Made by a program: the position numbers and the translations under genes. A stretch of DNA of 64,000 nt from Rhizobium sp. L51/94 (GTDB lineage: Bacteria; Pseudomonadota; Alphaproteobacteria; Rhizobiales; Rhizobiaceae): NCBI RefSeq assembly GCF_019355555.1, contig NZ_CP072144.1:271821-335820 (forward strand). Direction: 5' to 3'. The notes beneath the pieces are model-generated. The model did not search any database and was not told where the DNA came from. It worked only from the letters and a program-made list of their open reading frames with translations. Below are positions 18,467 through 28,809 of this stretch, in pieces (position 1 is the first letter of the stretch; each line of letters opens with the position of its first letter).

Positions 18467-20815
18467 CTAGCCCAGCGTATTGGTCGCCCAATCTGCGGCG
18501 ATGTGCGGATGGGTGGGGGTGGGTTCGAGATCGTTGATCAGGCGCAGGACGCGCGGCGGCGTTAGCGGCAGGCTGGAGACCGGCTTGCCGATTGCGCGCG
18601 CAACCGCACAGGCGATGGCCGAGCCGACGGCAAGGATCGGGACTTCACCTGCTCCCTTTGTCCCGAGCGGGCCCATCGACGGCGCGCCCTCATAGAGATC
18701 CGCGACGACAGGCACGACATCCCCGGCCAGGGGCACGCGGTAGGTCTCGAAGCCGTCTTCCGCGATCCGGCCGTCAGCGGTGATCGTCACTTCCTCGTGC
18801 AGCGCATAGCCGAGGCCCTGGACGACGCCGCCCTGGATCTGGCCCATGATGGCCCGACGGTTGAGCGCGCGTCCAACATCCTGCACCACCCGATAGGCCA
18901 GAACCTCGACATGCCCGGTATCCGGATCGACGGCCACTTCAGCCTCGTGGACCACGAAGACGGGAATATCGAGCGCGTCGATAAAGTGGCCCATCGCGCA
19001 GCCTGCCATTGCCGGCGTGTTCTTCGCGGTGAAGCTGCCTGTACCGCTGATCGGCCCCGTGGTCGATTGCGCATGGGCGACCACCGTCGGGATGGAGACC
19101 CCGGTCCCGGGTCGCCCGGCAATTTCCACCCGCCCTTCGCGCAACACCAGGTCGCTCGCGGCGGTCTGCAACATCTCACTGGCCGTCCGCAGAAGCTTTT
19201 CACGGACTTCGGCCGCCGCACCCACACTCGCCGCACCGATGGAGACGGTCGTCCGCCCGCCACCGACCCCGACATCCAGCCCGGCGGAATCCGTATCCGC
19301 CTCGCGCACCACGACCTGCTCCGGTCGCAGCCCAAGCTGGCCGGCAACGATCTGCGGCAGCGCCTGCACCATTGTTCCCGAGCCGATCTCGACGCCGGAC
19401 GTCACCAGCGTGGCGCTGCCGTCGGCATTCAGATTGATGGTCGCAGCAGACGGCCCGACGAAGATGAACCAGGTTCCCACGGTGGTGGCGCGGCCGTAAA
19501 GGCGACCGTCGGCCCGGGCTTCCGCCGTTCCCGTATTTTCCCGTAGCACCTCCATCCGCTCCAGCATCGGACGCAGGACATCACCCTCGAACACCTGCCC
19601 GGTCGGCCCGAGATCGCCGTCGCCAAGCACATTACGCTTGCGGAACTCCATGGGATCCATGCCGATTGCGGCGCATATCTCGTCGGTATGGCGCTCCAGC
19701 GCAAAGCCGTTATAGACGCCGTTGCAGGCCCGGAAGGCGCCGTTCGGTGGCGTGTTGGTGTAGACGGCGCGGCTGACGAGGCGGGCAGCACCCAGCCGGT
19801 AGCTACCTCCGAGGGTATGGGAGGTCATGGTGGTGAGAAAGACCTGCTCGCCACCATAGGCCCCGCAATCCATCAGCACGACGGCCTCGCGCCCGACGAT
19901 CTCGCCCTCTGCCGAAACGGCCGAGCGAATTTTGATCTCTGCATTCTCCCGGCAGAGGCAGGTTGCCATCTCTTCCTGTCGGGTGTTCTCCAGCATGACG
20001 CTTCGGCCCGTCATACGAGCCAGCAGAGCTGTGATGGGCTCGATCGACGCATCGAATTTCAAGCCGAATGCACCGCCGACCGGTGGAACGGTGACGCGAA
20101 CGCGGCCCGGCGGCAATTGCATGACGCGACCGGTCACATTGCGCACGGTCCATGGCACCTGCGTCGATGTCTGGATATGCGCCCGGCCGTCCTCCCAGCT
20201 GCCGATTGCGACACGCGGCTCGAAGGGAACATGGCTCTGCCTGCCGACGACGACATTGCTTTCGACGATCGTCACATCGGGGCGGGCAAAGGCGGCATCG
20301 ACATCGCCTCGTACCGATTTCGCTTCCCAGGCAATGTTGCCGGATCGTGCACCGCCCTCGGTCAGCACTTCATATGTCCGCCAGTCCTCGTGCAGCAATC
20401 GCGCTCCGGGCGCCAGCGCCTCCGCCATCGTCAGCACTGGCGCAAGCGATTCGATCTCCAGAATGATTGCCGCCAGGGCCGCCCGCGCCTCGGCCTCGCT
20501 TTCGGCGGCAATCGCGGCGAGCGGCTCGCCATTGTAGCGGATCACATCGACGGCAAAGAGCGGGTGGTCGGCGATACCGATGCCGTAATTGCCGGGCGCA
20601 TCCGCTGCGGTCGCAATTCCCAGCACACCGGGGCACTCGAGAGCAGCGGACACATCGAGCCGGGTAATGCGGCCGGCGGGCACGGTGGACCGCAACAGGA
20701 CAGCGTGCAGCATATCCGGACGGGCCCTGTCATTGGTGTATTTCGTTCGTCCACGCAGCTTGTCGCGGGTGTCTCGGCGGGGAAGATCCATCACGGTCGT
20801 CGAAACATCAGTCAT
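18467..20815 (-). CDS. Molybdenum hydroxylase large subunit (xanthine dehydrogenase/CoxL family)
   Basis: Molybdopterin-cytosine-dinucleotide-binding catalytic subunit of a three-part hydroxylase that inserts an oxygen from water into a heterocycle or aldehyde. 782 residues. It has the N-terminal 'a/b hammerhead' domain (KLRGRTKYTNDRARPDMLHA), the Moco-binding VGGAFGLKFDASIEP and the catalytic-base motif GTKGAGEVP near the C-terminus. The ATG at 20815 overlaps the small-subunit stop by eight bases; another ATG 11 codons upstream is possible. It is the last gene of the minus-strand catabolic series. The substrate is unknown; the neighbouring hydantoinase genes suggest an N-heterocycle. Confidence 0.9.
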   Translation of the reverse strand: MTDVSTTVMDLPRRDTRDKLRGRTKYTNDRARPDMLHAVLLRSTVPAGRITRLDVSAALECPGVLGIATAADAPGNYGIGIADHPLFAVDVIRYNGEPLAAIAAESEAEARAALAAIILEIESLAPVLTMAEALAPGARLLHEDWRTYEVLTEGGARSGNIAWEAKSVRGDVDAAFARPDVTIVESNVVVGRQSHVPFEPRVAIGSWEDGRAHIQTSTQVPWTVRNVTGRVMQLPPGRVRVTVPPVGGAFGLKFDASIEPITALLARMTGRSVMLENTRQEEMATCLCRENAEIKIRSAVSAEGEIVGREAVVLMDCGAYGGEQVFLTTMTSHTLGGSYRLGAARLVSRAVYTNTPPNGAFRACNGVYNGFALERHTDEICAAIGMDPMEFRKRNVLGDGDLGPTGQVFEGDVLRPMLERMEVLRENTGTAEARADGRLYGRATTVGTWFIFVGPSAATINLNADGSATLVTSGVEIGSGTMVQALPQIVAGQLGLRPEQVVVREADTDSAGLDVGVGGGRTTVSIGAASVGAAAEVREKLLRTASEMLQTAASDLVLREGRVEIAGRPGTGVSIPTVVAHAQSTTGPISGTGSFTAKNTPAMAGCAMGHFIDALDIPVFVVHEAEVAVDPDTGHVEVLAYRVVQDVGRALNRRAIMGQIQGGVVQGLGYALHEEVTITADGRIAEDGFETYRVPLAGDVVPVVADLYEGAPSMGPLGTKGAGEVPILAVGSAIACAVARAIGKPVSSLPLTPPRVLRLINDLEPTPTHPHIAADWATNTLG

Positions 20816-21290
20816 GGACGTGCTCCTCGGCCTGCTGTCCGAGGACATCCATCACCGCATCGATGATCCGTTCATAGCCCGTGCAGCGACAGATGTTGCC
20901 CACCATCGCCGATTTCACATCGTCCCGGCTGGCCGCGGGGTTGTCGCGAAGGAAAGGCGCAAGGCTCATGACCATGCCGGGAAAACACATTCCGCACTGG
21001 ACCACATCCGCTGCCTCGAAGGCGGCCTGGAGAGGATGCAGCGGTCCATCGCCGGTCGCCATCGCCTCGATCGACACCACGGTGGCGCCATCGAGCAATC
21101 CCACCGGGCTGAGACACGACATGATCGCCTCTCCGTCGACGCTCACCGTGCAGGCGCCGCAAAATCCCTCGCGGCAAACGGCCTTGGTACCTGTCAGGAA
21201 ACGTTCCCGCCGCAGTATATCGACCAGCGGAGTCATCGGATCGCCGTTGAAACGGTAGCGGGAGCCATTGATGTGAAGGGTGACGGTCAT
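20808..21290 (-). CDS. Molybdenum hydroxylase [2Fe-2S] small subunit
   Basis: Electron-transfer subunit with two [2Fe-2S] clusters. The plant-ferredoxin-type cluster ligands are in CREGFCGAC plus a later Cys (IMSCLSP), and the second cluster in CGMCFPGMV and NICRCTGY. The ATG at 21290 overlaps the FAD-subunit stop (ATGA). 160 residues, typical of CoxS-type subunits. Confidence 0.95.
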   Translation of the reverse strand: MTVTLHINGSRYRFNGDPMTPLVDILRRERFLTGTKAVCREGFCGACTVSVDGEAIMSCLSPVGLLDGATVVSIEAMATGDGPLHPLQAAFEAADVVQCGMCFPGMVMSLAPFLRDNPAASRDDVKSAMVGNICRCTGYERIIDAVMDVLGQQAEEHVHD

Positions 21291-22141
21291 CGGGTGGCCT
21301 CCGTCTTCAGAAGTGCTGCCATGCATCGGCGGACAAGCGCCGGCAACACCTGCCGCCGGTACCAGCCATCCGCCTCCATTCCGTCGCGGCCCCGGAAGTC
21401 GTTGCAACCGGTAGCAAGGGTATAGGCCGTTTCGGCTTCAGCGGGCGATCCGCCCGGCTCGGCTGCAAACGCCTGTTCAAGCGAAAGCCAGCGCCGCGCC
21501 ACATGCTCGACCGAGCCGACGGCAACGAGAATTCGGCCATCGAGGCGGCGCGCCATCGAAACGATGGCAACCGGATAGTCGCCTGCCCGGCGCAACGGCA
21601 GCCTCACATGCGCGCTGGCGGCGCTGTCGCGGTTGATGATCACCCTGACGAGGATGGCATCGGCGAGCAGCCGTTTCCGATCCGTGAGAAACGACACCAT
21701 CGGGACACGCATTGTCCCTTGGTCGCCGTACAGCTCAACTTCCGCCTCGATGGCCAACAGCGGGGGCAGAAGATCGGCGGCGGCGAAGTCTTGCGTGCAG
21801 AGATTGCCGCCGACAGTCGCCACCCGGCGGATTGCCGGGTTGGCAGCACCGGAGGCAGCTTCAGCCACCGCCTCAAGGCCACCTATGCCCGCAAGTGACC
21901 GGGCAAGCGCATCATGGGTTACGGCAGCGCCGATCGTCACGCGCCCGGTCTCGATGTCGACGCTGGTCAGCCCGGCAATCCTGTGGAGCGACACTAATGC
22001 ATCGGGCAACGCGTGGCCCCGACGGGGATCGCGCATCAGCCACGTTCCGCCGGCGAGGATCGCCGCACCCTGCCGGCGCGCGGCAAGCGCCTCATCGATG
22101 CTGCCGGCAACGGTCAGGGACCGCCGCAGATTTTCGGACAT
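21287..22141 (-). CDS. Molybdenum hydroxylase FAD-binding subunit
   Basis: Medium subunit (CoxM type) that carries FAD and passes electrons to an acceptor. The FAD loops AILAGGTWL and ATVGGNLC, followed by the C-terminal CO-dehydrogenase flavoprotein domain, are visible. 284 residues. Order FAD subunit, FeS subunit, Mo subunit with overlapping ends shows a single operon. Confidence 0.93.
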   Translation of the reverse strand: MSENLRRSLTVAGSIDEALAARRQGAAILAGGTWLMRDPRRGHALPDALVSLHRIAGLTSVDIETGRVTIGAAVTHDALARSLAGIGGLEAVAEAASGAANPAIRRVATVGGNLCTQDFAAADLLPPLLAIEAEVELYGDQGTMRVPMVSFLTDRKRLLADAILVRVIINRDSAASAHVRLPLRRAGDYPVAIVSMARRLDGRILVAVGSVEHVARRWLSLEQAFAAEPGGSPAEAETAYTLATGCNDFRGRDGMEADGWYRRQVLPALVRRCMAALLKTEATR

Positions 22142-22288
22142 TGACGTTTACCCCTTCAATCGCCGTCTTTGCGGCTTTCCAGCATCATTTCAGAGGCAAG
22201 CCTTCCCGTGAAATAGTAGTTTCCTGAATCTAGTATCGTAAAAAGAGATACAGCTTCCCGAGCTCAACCGAGGCAATGCCGCTGGCGC

Positions 22289-24256
22289 TCACTTCCAGTG
22301 TGCTACGCTGCGCCTCTCGAAGCTCTCGCGGAATTGCCGGGTCGTGTTCTCGAGAACGTTGCCGCTCTCCCAATCGAGAATGACGGCGAAGCGACGAACC
22401 GCATCCATGGAGTCGATCTCGCCCGACTTGTAGCGAGCCGATACCATCGCCGGATCCGACCGCGCCCATTCCTTGCGGTTTTGGCGAATCTCGGTGCGGG
22501 CAGTTTCTGTTGCGGGGAGATCGATTTCGTACTCGCAGAGATCGCGATCTATGACCTTCAACACGACGCCGTAGTCGACCTTGGCGCGCTCGATGGAGAC
22601 ATAATCGTCGATCACGTCCTCCAGCACATGAAGCGGATCGCGCTCCAGCGGATCGCCGAAGCCGCCGCCACCAGCTGTCGGCCGGGCGAATTGATCGCCC
22701 GTGAACACCGGATAGTCGGAAAAGACCGAACCGAGCCAGGTGTCGACCTCCTCGCCCGCGCGGCGGATCGTCAGCCCGTGCGGCATAGAGGGGAGCCCGC
22801 CCTCGACACCCCAGACCACGGCGCGCTCGCGATCGCAGATATAGGACATCACGGCATCTTCGGCCGCCAGCAACACCGAGGTCTTCTGCACGCCGACACC
22901 ACCGCGCCATTTGCCGGGACCGGCGGAATCCTGCTTGATCTGAAACTCCGTCGTCCGCGTCGGGTTGACGCGCTCGTTGCCTTCGTTCGGCTGCGACATC
23001 AGGCCGGTTCCAAAGCAGGCAGTCGTCACGTCGGCGCCGTCCTTGCCGTTGCGCCCGCCCCATCCGCCCGGAAGCCACTCGTAGAACATGAAGATCGGCT
23101 TTTCCGGTTTGCGCGCGTCGCGACCGCCCGCCAGCAGATATTCGAGATTGAAAGCGCATGCGATGGCGCGTTCCGGCATGATCTGCGACCACATCTCGAA
23201 GATCGAATTCATGATTTTCTCGAACGGCATCAGGAATCCGGTCACTGCCACCGGCCACTCGGCACTGACCACGCTGTTCTTCGGCGCGGTCACCTCGATC
23301 ATGCGATAAAAGCCGCTGTTGAGGGGCAGATCCGGGAAGAAGGTCTTCATTCCCGCGACCACTGCTGAAAAGGTAGCCCCCGGTGCGGAATTGTACATGG
23401 AGCCGATCGTCTTGTGGCTGCCGGTGAAATCGTAATGGATCGTGTCGCCCTTGATTGTCATTTTGATGTGGATGGGGATCATCCCTTCCCCGCCGCCGAG
23501 ATCGCGGTCGATATAGTCGACACTTTCCCAGGTGCCGTCGGGCAATTCGGCAAGGCGCTTGCGGACGGCCCGCTCGACATAGTCCTGAACCTCCTCCATA
23601 CCGCGCACGACGGTGTCGCGGCCGTATTTCTTGACGAGACGCAGCAGTTCCCGCTCCGCTACCTGGGTCGCCTGGGCCTGCGAATGGATATCACCAATGA
23701 TCGATGCCGGATCGCGGGTATTGGCGGCGATCAGATTGGCGACATCGGAGCAGAAGCGGCCGGCACGGAATAGTCTCACCGGCGTGATACGCATGCCCTC
23801 CCGGAACATGTCACGGGCGGTGACGTCGAAGGAGCCGGGGACCGACCCTCCGAGGTCCGACCAGTGCCCGTTCGACTGCGAAAACCCGATCAACGTGTCT
23901 TCGTCGAAGATCGGACGCACAAGCCGCACATCGCTGAAGTGGGTTCCGCCGGCGTAGGGATCGTTGATTGCGTAGACGTCGCCCGGCGCCATGTCGCCTT
24001 CGAATACGCGGATTACTTCCTTGCAGGTATTGTGCAGCGTGCCGACATGGACTGCGATGTCGTAGTTGCCCTGTGCAACCGAGTTGCCGTCAGCATCATG
24101 CAACGCATTGGAGAAGTCGCGGTTGTAGATGACGAACGAATAACAGGTGCGCAGCATCTGTTCGGCCATCTGGTCGACCGTGGTGATGAAGGAATTCTTG
24201 AGCACCTCGAAGGTGACCGGATCGAGGCTCTTTTCGGTTTCCACGAAGTTGGTCAT
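22289..24256 (-). CDS. Hydantoinase B / oxoprolinase beta-type subunit
   Basis: HyuB-family protein that works with HyuA in ATP-dependent opening of hydantoin-like or oxoproline rings, or in related acetone-carboxylase-type chemistry. Family blocks are LDPVTFEVLKNSF at the N-terminus, NDPYAGGTHFSDVRLVRP and GHWSDLGGSVPGS near residues 95-140, and the GGGGFGDPLERDP block near 545. 655 residues, full length. It starts three bases after the HyuA stop. Confidence 0.92.
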   Translation of the reverse strand: MTNFVETEKSLDPVTFEVLKNSFITTVDQMAEQMLRTCYSFVIYNRDFSNALHDADGNSVAQGNYDIAVHVGTLHNTCKEVIRVFEGDMAPGDVYAINDPYAGGTHFSDVRLVRPIFDEDTLIGFSQSNGHWSDLGGSVPGSFDVTARDMFREGMRITPVRLFRAGRFCSDVANLIAANTRDPASIIGDIHSQAQATQVAERELLRLVKKYGRDTVVRGMEEVQDYVERAVRKRLAELPDGTWESVDYIDRDLGGGEGMIPIHIKMTIKGDTIHYDFTGSHKTIGSMYNSAPGATFSAVVAGMKTFFPDLPLNSGFYRMIEVTAPKNSVVSAEWPVAVTGFLMPFEKIMNSIFEMWSQIMPERAIACAFNLEYLLAGGRDARKPEKPIFMFYEWLPGGWGGRNGKDGADVTTACFGTGLMSQPNEGNERVNPTRTTEFQIKQDSAGPGKWRGGVGVQKTSVLLAAEDAVMSYICDRERAVVWGVEGGLPSMPHGLTIRRAGEEVDTWLGSVFSDYPVFTGDQFARPTAGGGGFGDPLERDPLHVLEDVIDDYVSIERAKVDYGVVLKVIDRDLCEYEIDLPATETARTEIRQNRKEWARSDPAMVSARYKSGEIDSMDAVRRFAVILDWESGNVLENTTRQFRESFERRSVAHWK

Positions 24257-24259
24257 TTC

Positions 24260-26287
24260 TCAGCCTTTCGTTCCGATAAGAATATTCAGGAATGCGTCCA
24301 CCCGGGCGCTCATGCCTGGCGGGACAACCGTGGTCGAATCAAACTGTTCGACGATTGCGGGGCCGGAGATGGTGGCGCCTGCTTCAAGCACCTCACGCTG
24401 ATAGATCGCCGCATCGTAGGATTTGCCGTCGAACCAGACCGCGCGTCGGCCGAGGGGCGCAGGCGCATGGTCGCGCACCGGGTATTTCGGCAGCTCGGCC
24501 TTGGGCACGAGACCGATCGCCTTGATTGCGACGCGAAAGATGGCGACCGGGGCTTCGTCGCGGCGGTAGTTGAACTCGCGCTCGTGCTCCGCGTGGAAAG
24601 CATCGATCAGGGACGCAATACTCACGATCGGGGCGGGTGCGCTGACAGCGAGCGAGCGCCACTGGCCCTGATACATCATCTCGACGGTCCGCTGGAGCGC
24701 CATATCCTGCGGCGCTATCCCTTCGTGCAGCAAGCGCTCGGACGCTTGCGCCTCCATGCGCTGGAACGCAGCCTCCAGCTCCGCCGGCGCAACGATGGAG
24801 GCGTCGGTCATGAAGCTCTCGGAGAAGTCGTGCTGCACATCGACAAGCAGGCAACCGAGGGCCGAGGTGACGCCGGGATTGGGAGGCACGATCACGGTCG
24901 GAATGGAAAGCTCCCTTGCGACAGCCGCCCCGTGCAAGGCGCCGGCACCCCCGAAGGCAACGAGCGCGAAGTCGCGCGGATCGTACCCACGGCTGATCGA
25001 CATCAGGCGCACGGCATTGGCCATGTTTGCATTGGCGACGGCGACGATTGCCTCGGCAGCCGCGTGAAGCTCCATGCCGAATGGTGTCGCCACCGTTTCC
25101 TGGACGGCCTCCTCGGCGAGCGCCGGATCGAGGGTGATCTTGCCGCCTGCGAGGCTGCTGCCGAGACGGCCGAGGACGACATTTGCATCTGTGTTCGTGG
25201 CAATCCGATTGCCGTTTCGATAGCAGGCCGGGCCGGGATTGGCGCCGGCCGACTGGGGGCCGTTGCGTAGCGATCCGCCCTCGTCCTGCCAGGCCAGCGA
25301 CCCGCCGCCGGCACCGATCGTCAGCACCTCGATAGAGGGAAAGCGGATGGGATAGCCGAACTCGATATACCAGTCCTTGGTGATACGAGACTGACCGTTC
25401 CAGGCGAGCGAAACATCCGTGCTCGTTCCGCCCATGTCGAAGCCGATCGAGTTCTGAAACCCGCAAAGATTGCCGATAAAGCGGCTGGCGATGGCGCCTG
25501 CCGCGATCCCCGATCCGGCAAGCCTGGCGGAGAAGTCTATGACACTCGCTGGCGTCATCACGCCGCCGCCGGAATGCAGCAACAGCAGGTCTCGCCGGTA
25601 ACCGCCGGCAGCCAGCTTTTCGCCGAGCCGGGAGACGTAATCGACAACTACCGGCGCGCAGACGGCGTTTGCCATCGTCGTCGAGAAGCGCTCGTGCTCG
25701 AAGATCTCCGGCATGACTTCGGAGGAAATGGACACCGGCACCTCCGGCATCGAGGCCTTGAGGATATCGCGCATGCGCCGTTCATTTGCGCCATTGACGT
25801 AGGAATTCATGAAACAGACAGCGATCGATTTGATGCCGCGCCTTTTCAGGATCGCGGCAACACGGTGGGCATCGTCCTCGTTGAGGGCTTCGAGTACCGT
25901 GCCCTCGGCGTCGACACGCTCGCCAACCGTCAGCCGGTCGCGGCGTGGAATGTAGGGCTTGGCGACGTCCTTGTAGGTGTCCCAGAGGTCCTCCTTGTTG
26001 GCGCGCCGGATTTCGACGACATCGCGAAAGCCCTCGGTGCAGACCATTGCCGTTCGTGGCAAACGCCGTGTGATCAGCGCATTCGTGGCGACCGTGGTCC
26101 CGTGCGAGAACATGGTGACCTCGGAAAGCTCGATGCCGCCCTGCTCGATGCCGTTCATGATCGCCTGCATCGGATCATCCGGGGTCGACGCCGTCTTCTC
26201 GATACGAATCGCCCCGGTCTCCTCATCCATGATGCAGATGTCGGTGAAGGTCCCTCCCACATCCACCGCAACTCTCGTCTTCGCCAT
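24260..26287 (-). CDS. Hydantoinase A / oxoprolinase alpha-type subunit
   Basis: ATP-binding HyuA-family subunit with the actin-like fold: VAVDVGGTFTD at the N-terminus, FSHGTTVATNALI near residue 60 and GFDMGGTSTDVSL near 280. 675 residues from the ATG at 26287, which follows AGAGGA; an in-frame start 16 codons upstream is weaker. Together with HyuB and the molybdenum hydroxylase this suggests hydroxylation of a nitrogen ring to a lactam or imide, followed by ATP-driven ring opening. The exact substrate cannot be read. Confidence 0.92.
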   Translation of the reverse strand: MAKTRVAVDVGGTFTDICIMDEETGAIRIEKTASTPDDPMQAIMNGIEQGGIELSEVTMFSHGTTVATNALITRRLPRTAMVCTEGFRDVVEIRRANKEDLWDTYKDVAKPYIPRRDRLTVGERVDAEGTVLEALNEDDAHRVAAILKRRGIKSIAVCFMNSYVNGANERRMRDILKASMPEVPVSISSEVMPEIFEHERFSTTMANAVCAPVVVDYVSRLGEKLAAGGYRRDLLLLHSGGGVMTPASVIDFSARLAGSGIAAGAIASRFIGNLCGFQNSIGFDMGGTSTDVSLAWNGQSRITKDWYIEFGYPIRFPSIEVLTIGAGGGSLAWQDEGGSLRNGPQSAGANPGPACYRNGNRIATNTDANVVLGRLGSSLAGGKITLDPALAEEAVQETVATPFGMELHAAAEAIVAVANANMANAVRLMSISRGYDPRDFALVAFGGAGALHGAAVARELSIPTVIVPPNPGVTSALGCLLVDVQHDFSESFMTDASIVAPAELEAAFQRMEAQASERLLHEGIAPQDMALQRTVEMMYQGQWRSLAVSAPAPIVSIASLIDAFHAEHEREFNYRRDEAPVAIFRVAIKAIGLVPKAELPKYPVRDHAPAPLGRRAVWFDGKSYDAAIYQREVLEAGATISGPAIVEQFDSTTVVPPGMSARVDAFLNILIGTKG

Positions 26288-26432
26288 GATCTGTCCTCTG
26301 GATGGTTCGACCGGACAGCAGTCTTCTTTCGCCAACCCGTCACGGAATGGCGCTTCGATTGTCCGGTAGTTGCGAAAGTCCGGATCGGTCGCCGGACGGC
26401 GTCAAATTTCCCTTGCCGCTAGGCCGAAGTGG

Positions 26433-27413
26433 CTAGTGCGGCTTTTTCCCTGGGTGGGTCCTGCCTGCCCGAAGCAAGGCCTCGCGGCGCGTCTCGCTCG
26501 GCGAACAGCCAAATTTCGATCTGTAGTGACGGCAGAACTGCGACTGGTCGGTAAAGCCCCATCGATAAGCGATTTCGGCAATCGTCGTGGTGACGGTCAG
26601 CGACATCAGTTCCTCGGCACAGCGCTCGAGACGGCTGTCGCGGATGAAACCGTTGATCGACTTGTTGCTGTCCTGGAACAGGCCCTGCAGGTAGCGCAAC
26701 GAAATGCCGCCAGCTTCCGCTACCGATTGCGGACCGAGATCTGCATTCTTGATATTGTCGCGAATGTACTGCTCGGCGCGATGCAGGTGCCCTGCCCGTA
26801 TCGAGGAGATATTGCTATCGAGCACGCGGTCGTCGCTGACGATCGACAGGCAAAGCATTTCGAGAATGTGTCGGCCGGTCAGTTCACGCGCGACGTCGTC
26901 GATGTCGTCGACATGGTTGATCGTGGTCCGAACCGTATCGAGAAAGAGAGCGGCGACGCCGCGGGTCCCGTCAAAACTGAGCGCGCTGAACCGATCCGTC
27001 GAGCCGATCCGCGATCGGACGCTCGCAGCCGGGACCTTCAGCACCCAGAGGGCATTCGGGCGGCCGTGCCAGAATTCATAGGGGGCATCGCCACGCTCCA
27101 GAATGAAGCCGCCCGGCTTGCAATTGACGCTGCGCGAGCCCTGCGAGAAGTCGACTTCGCTGACTTGCGGAATGGTAATGAGAAGACTGGCATCGCGTTC
27201 GTTGAGAAAGTGGCGGCGATGGCGACGATAACTGACGCCGTCGCACTCCATCCTCGACACACCGACGAGGCCTAGAGACCATGTCTCCAGCACGCCCCTG
27301 AATTCCCGCCTGTTGCGGTATTCGGTATCGAGTGGAAAGTAGGTTTCGGTCACGGCAGCCTGCCAGGCATCGCCCCCGGCTTGACCGCTGATATCATCGA
27401 CGACGTATCTCAT
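26433..27413 (-). CDS. AraC-family transcriptional regulator
   Basis: 326 residues. The C-terminal 100 residues form the double helix-turn-helix, ending in the AraC signature (AEIAYRWGFTDQSQFCRHYR, then FGCSPSETRR). The N-terminal half looks like the AraC-binding-like ligand domain. It is encoded just upstream of hyuA in the same direction, with a 145-base gap, and is likely to control the hyuAB and hydroxylase genes. Confidence 0.92.
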   Translation of the reverse strand: MRYVVDDISGQAGGDAWQAAVTETYFPLDTEYRNRREFRGVLETWSLGLVGVSRMECDGVSYRRHRRHFLNERDASLLITIPQVSEVDFSQGSRSVNCKPGGFILERGDAPYEFWHGRPNALWVLKVPAASVRSRIGSTDRFSALSFDGTRGVAALFLDTVRTTINHVDDIDDVARELTGRHILEMLCLSIVSDDRVLDSNISSIRAGHLHRAEQYIRDNIKNADLGPQSVAEAGGISLRYLQGLFQDSNKSINGFIRDSRLERCAEELMSLTVTTTIAEIAYRWGFTDQSQFCRHYRSKFGCSPSETRREALLRAGRTHPGKKPH

Positions 27414-27579
27414 GCATCGACTTCCCCTTGTAGGCCGGCTTTTCCCGGTTCCTGCTATTGAGGGCAGAGTACATCAATTCGGTGGGTCGTATTGCTAAAA
27501 AACGCATAAACTTATGAGCATGGCCGCGCTGCGAGACGGACAGGGACTGCGACCCAAACAGGCAGCCAGCCCGGAAACC

Positions 27580-28386
27580 TCAGCGGGGGACGGCCACCCT
27601 TGCACGCTCGTTGTGAAACCCGAGCTTGTCGGAGATCTCGTTCGCGGCCGTCAACAGGCTCTCCAGATAGGAGTCGCGGTTGCGCAATCCATCTTCCCGA
27701 GGCGCGACGAGGCAGAGGGTGGCAATGCAGTTGCCACCGGCCTGGTAAATCGGCACGGCGAAACAATGGGTGAAGTTTTCCACCTCGCTGTTGAAGGTGA
27801 AATATCCGTCACGAGCTGCAGTGCGCACCTCGGCCAAAAAGGTTGCAGGATCCAGCTGCCTGCCGTCCGGCAGCGTGAAATCTTCCGGCGGGATCAAATC
27901 GATAATCTGCTCGTCGGTCAGGTGTGAGACGAGCAGCCGTCCCGACGCCGTCCAGGGGATCGAAACTGTTTCGCCTACGTTGGAGGAAATACGGAAGGGT
28001 CGAATGCCCTCGCGCATCATCGCGACAGTGTACTTGTTTCCTTCGAGCAGACACATCTGGGCAGTTTCGCGCGTTTCCACCGCAAGCCGGGTCAGCATGC
28101 GCTCGCATTCCCGCATCAGATCGAAATGCTCGGCATAGGCTGTTCCAAGGAAATACAGACGACGGCCGAGGAACACCCGCCCGTCGTCTCCCTGATAGTC
28201 GAGCATGCCGTGGCCGAGAAGCAGGTTGACCAATTCGTATACCGAGGATCGCGGCGCGCCTATTTCTGCCGCGATCTCGTTGGGCCTCATGGGCTGGCGC
28301 TTGGCGCGCAGAAACTCCAGGATCTCGAAAGCGCGATCCAGTCCTCTGGTGCGTCGCGATGCGATCTCGACAGCAGCCTCAGCCAT
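27580..28386 (-). CDS. IclR-family transcriptional regulator
   Basis: N-terminal winged helix (MRPNEIAAEIGAPRSSVYELV near residue 35) and a C-terminal IclR effector domain ending with ATLCLVAP. 268 residues from the ATG at 28386, six bases after GGAG. It lies directly behind ridA and the ABC importer genes and probably controls the promoter upstream of the binding-protein gene, where an inverted repeat is present (31843-31860). Confidence 0.92.
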   Translation of the reverse strand: MAEAAVEIASRRTRGLDRAFEILEFLRAKRQPMRPNEIAAEIGAPRSSVYELVNLLLGHGMLDYQGDDGRVFLGRRLYFLGTAYAEHFDLMRECERMLTRLAVETRETAQMCLLEGNKYTVAMMREGIRPFRISSNVGETVSIPWTASGRLLVSHLTDEQIIDLIPPEDFTLPDGRQLDPATFLAEVRTAARDGYFTFNSEVENFTHCFAVPIYQAGGNCIATLCLVAPREDGLRNRDSYLESLLTAANEISDKLGFHNERARVAVPR

Positions 28387-28401
28387 GCATTTCTCCAATA
28401 C

Positions 28402-28791
28402 TTAGGCGCGATCCGAGCGATAGGCGACGCAATCCACCTCGACCTTGCAATCGACCATCATGCGCGACTGGACACAAGCGCGCGCGGGAGGATTCTCGCT
28501 GAAATATTCGGCGTAGACGCCATTGAAACTCCAGAAATCCCGCGGATCGTCGAGCCAGACACCGACGCGCACCACATCCTGAAGCGTGTAGCCGGCCTCA
28601 TCGAGGATGGCTATCATGTTGTCGATGGCCTTCCGGCTCTGGGTGACGATGCCGCCGGGCACGATCTCGCCATTCTCCATGGGCACCTGGCCGGAAACAT
28701 AAAGCCAGCCGCCGGCTTCCGTGGCTCTTGCGAACGGAAGGGGTTGACCGCCAGCGCCTTTTTCTCCGGCGCCATAACGTTTGATCGTCAT
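28402..28791 (-). CDS. RidA family (YjgF/YER057c/UK114) protein
   Basis: Small trimeric enamine/imine deaminase family member. Family blocks LYVSGQVPM, TQSRKAIDNMIAIL, DVVRVGVWLDDP and a final RMMVDCKVEVDCVAY, with an Arg close to the usual catalytic position (ARACVQSRM). 129 residues. Its place in the importer operon suggests it clears a reactive imine made during breakdown of the imported compound. Confidence 0.92.
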   Translation of the reverse strand: MTIKRYGAGEKGAGGQPLPFARATEAGGWLYVSGQVPMENGEIVPGGIVTQSRKAIDNMIAILDEAGYTLQDVVRVGVWLDDPRDFWSFNGVYAEYFSENPPARACVQSRMMVDCKVEVDCVAYRSDRA

Positions 28792-28809
28792 AATATTTCA
28801 CTTTCCTGC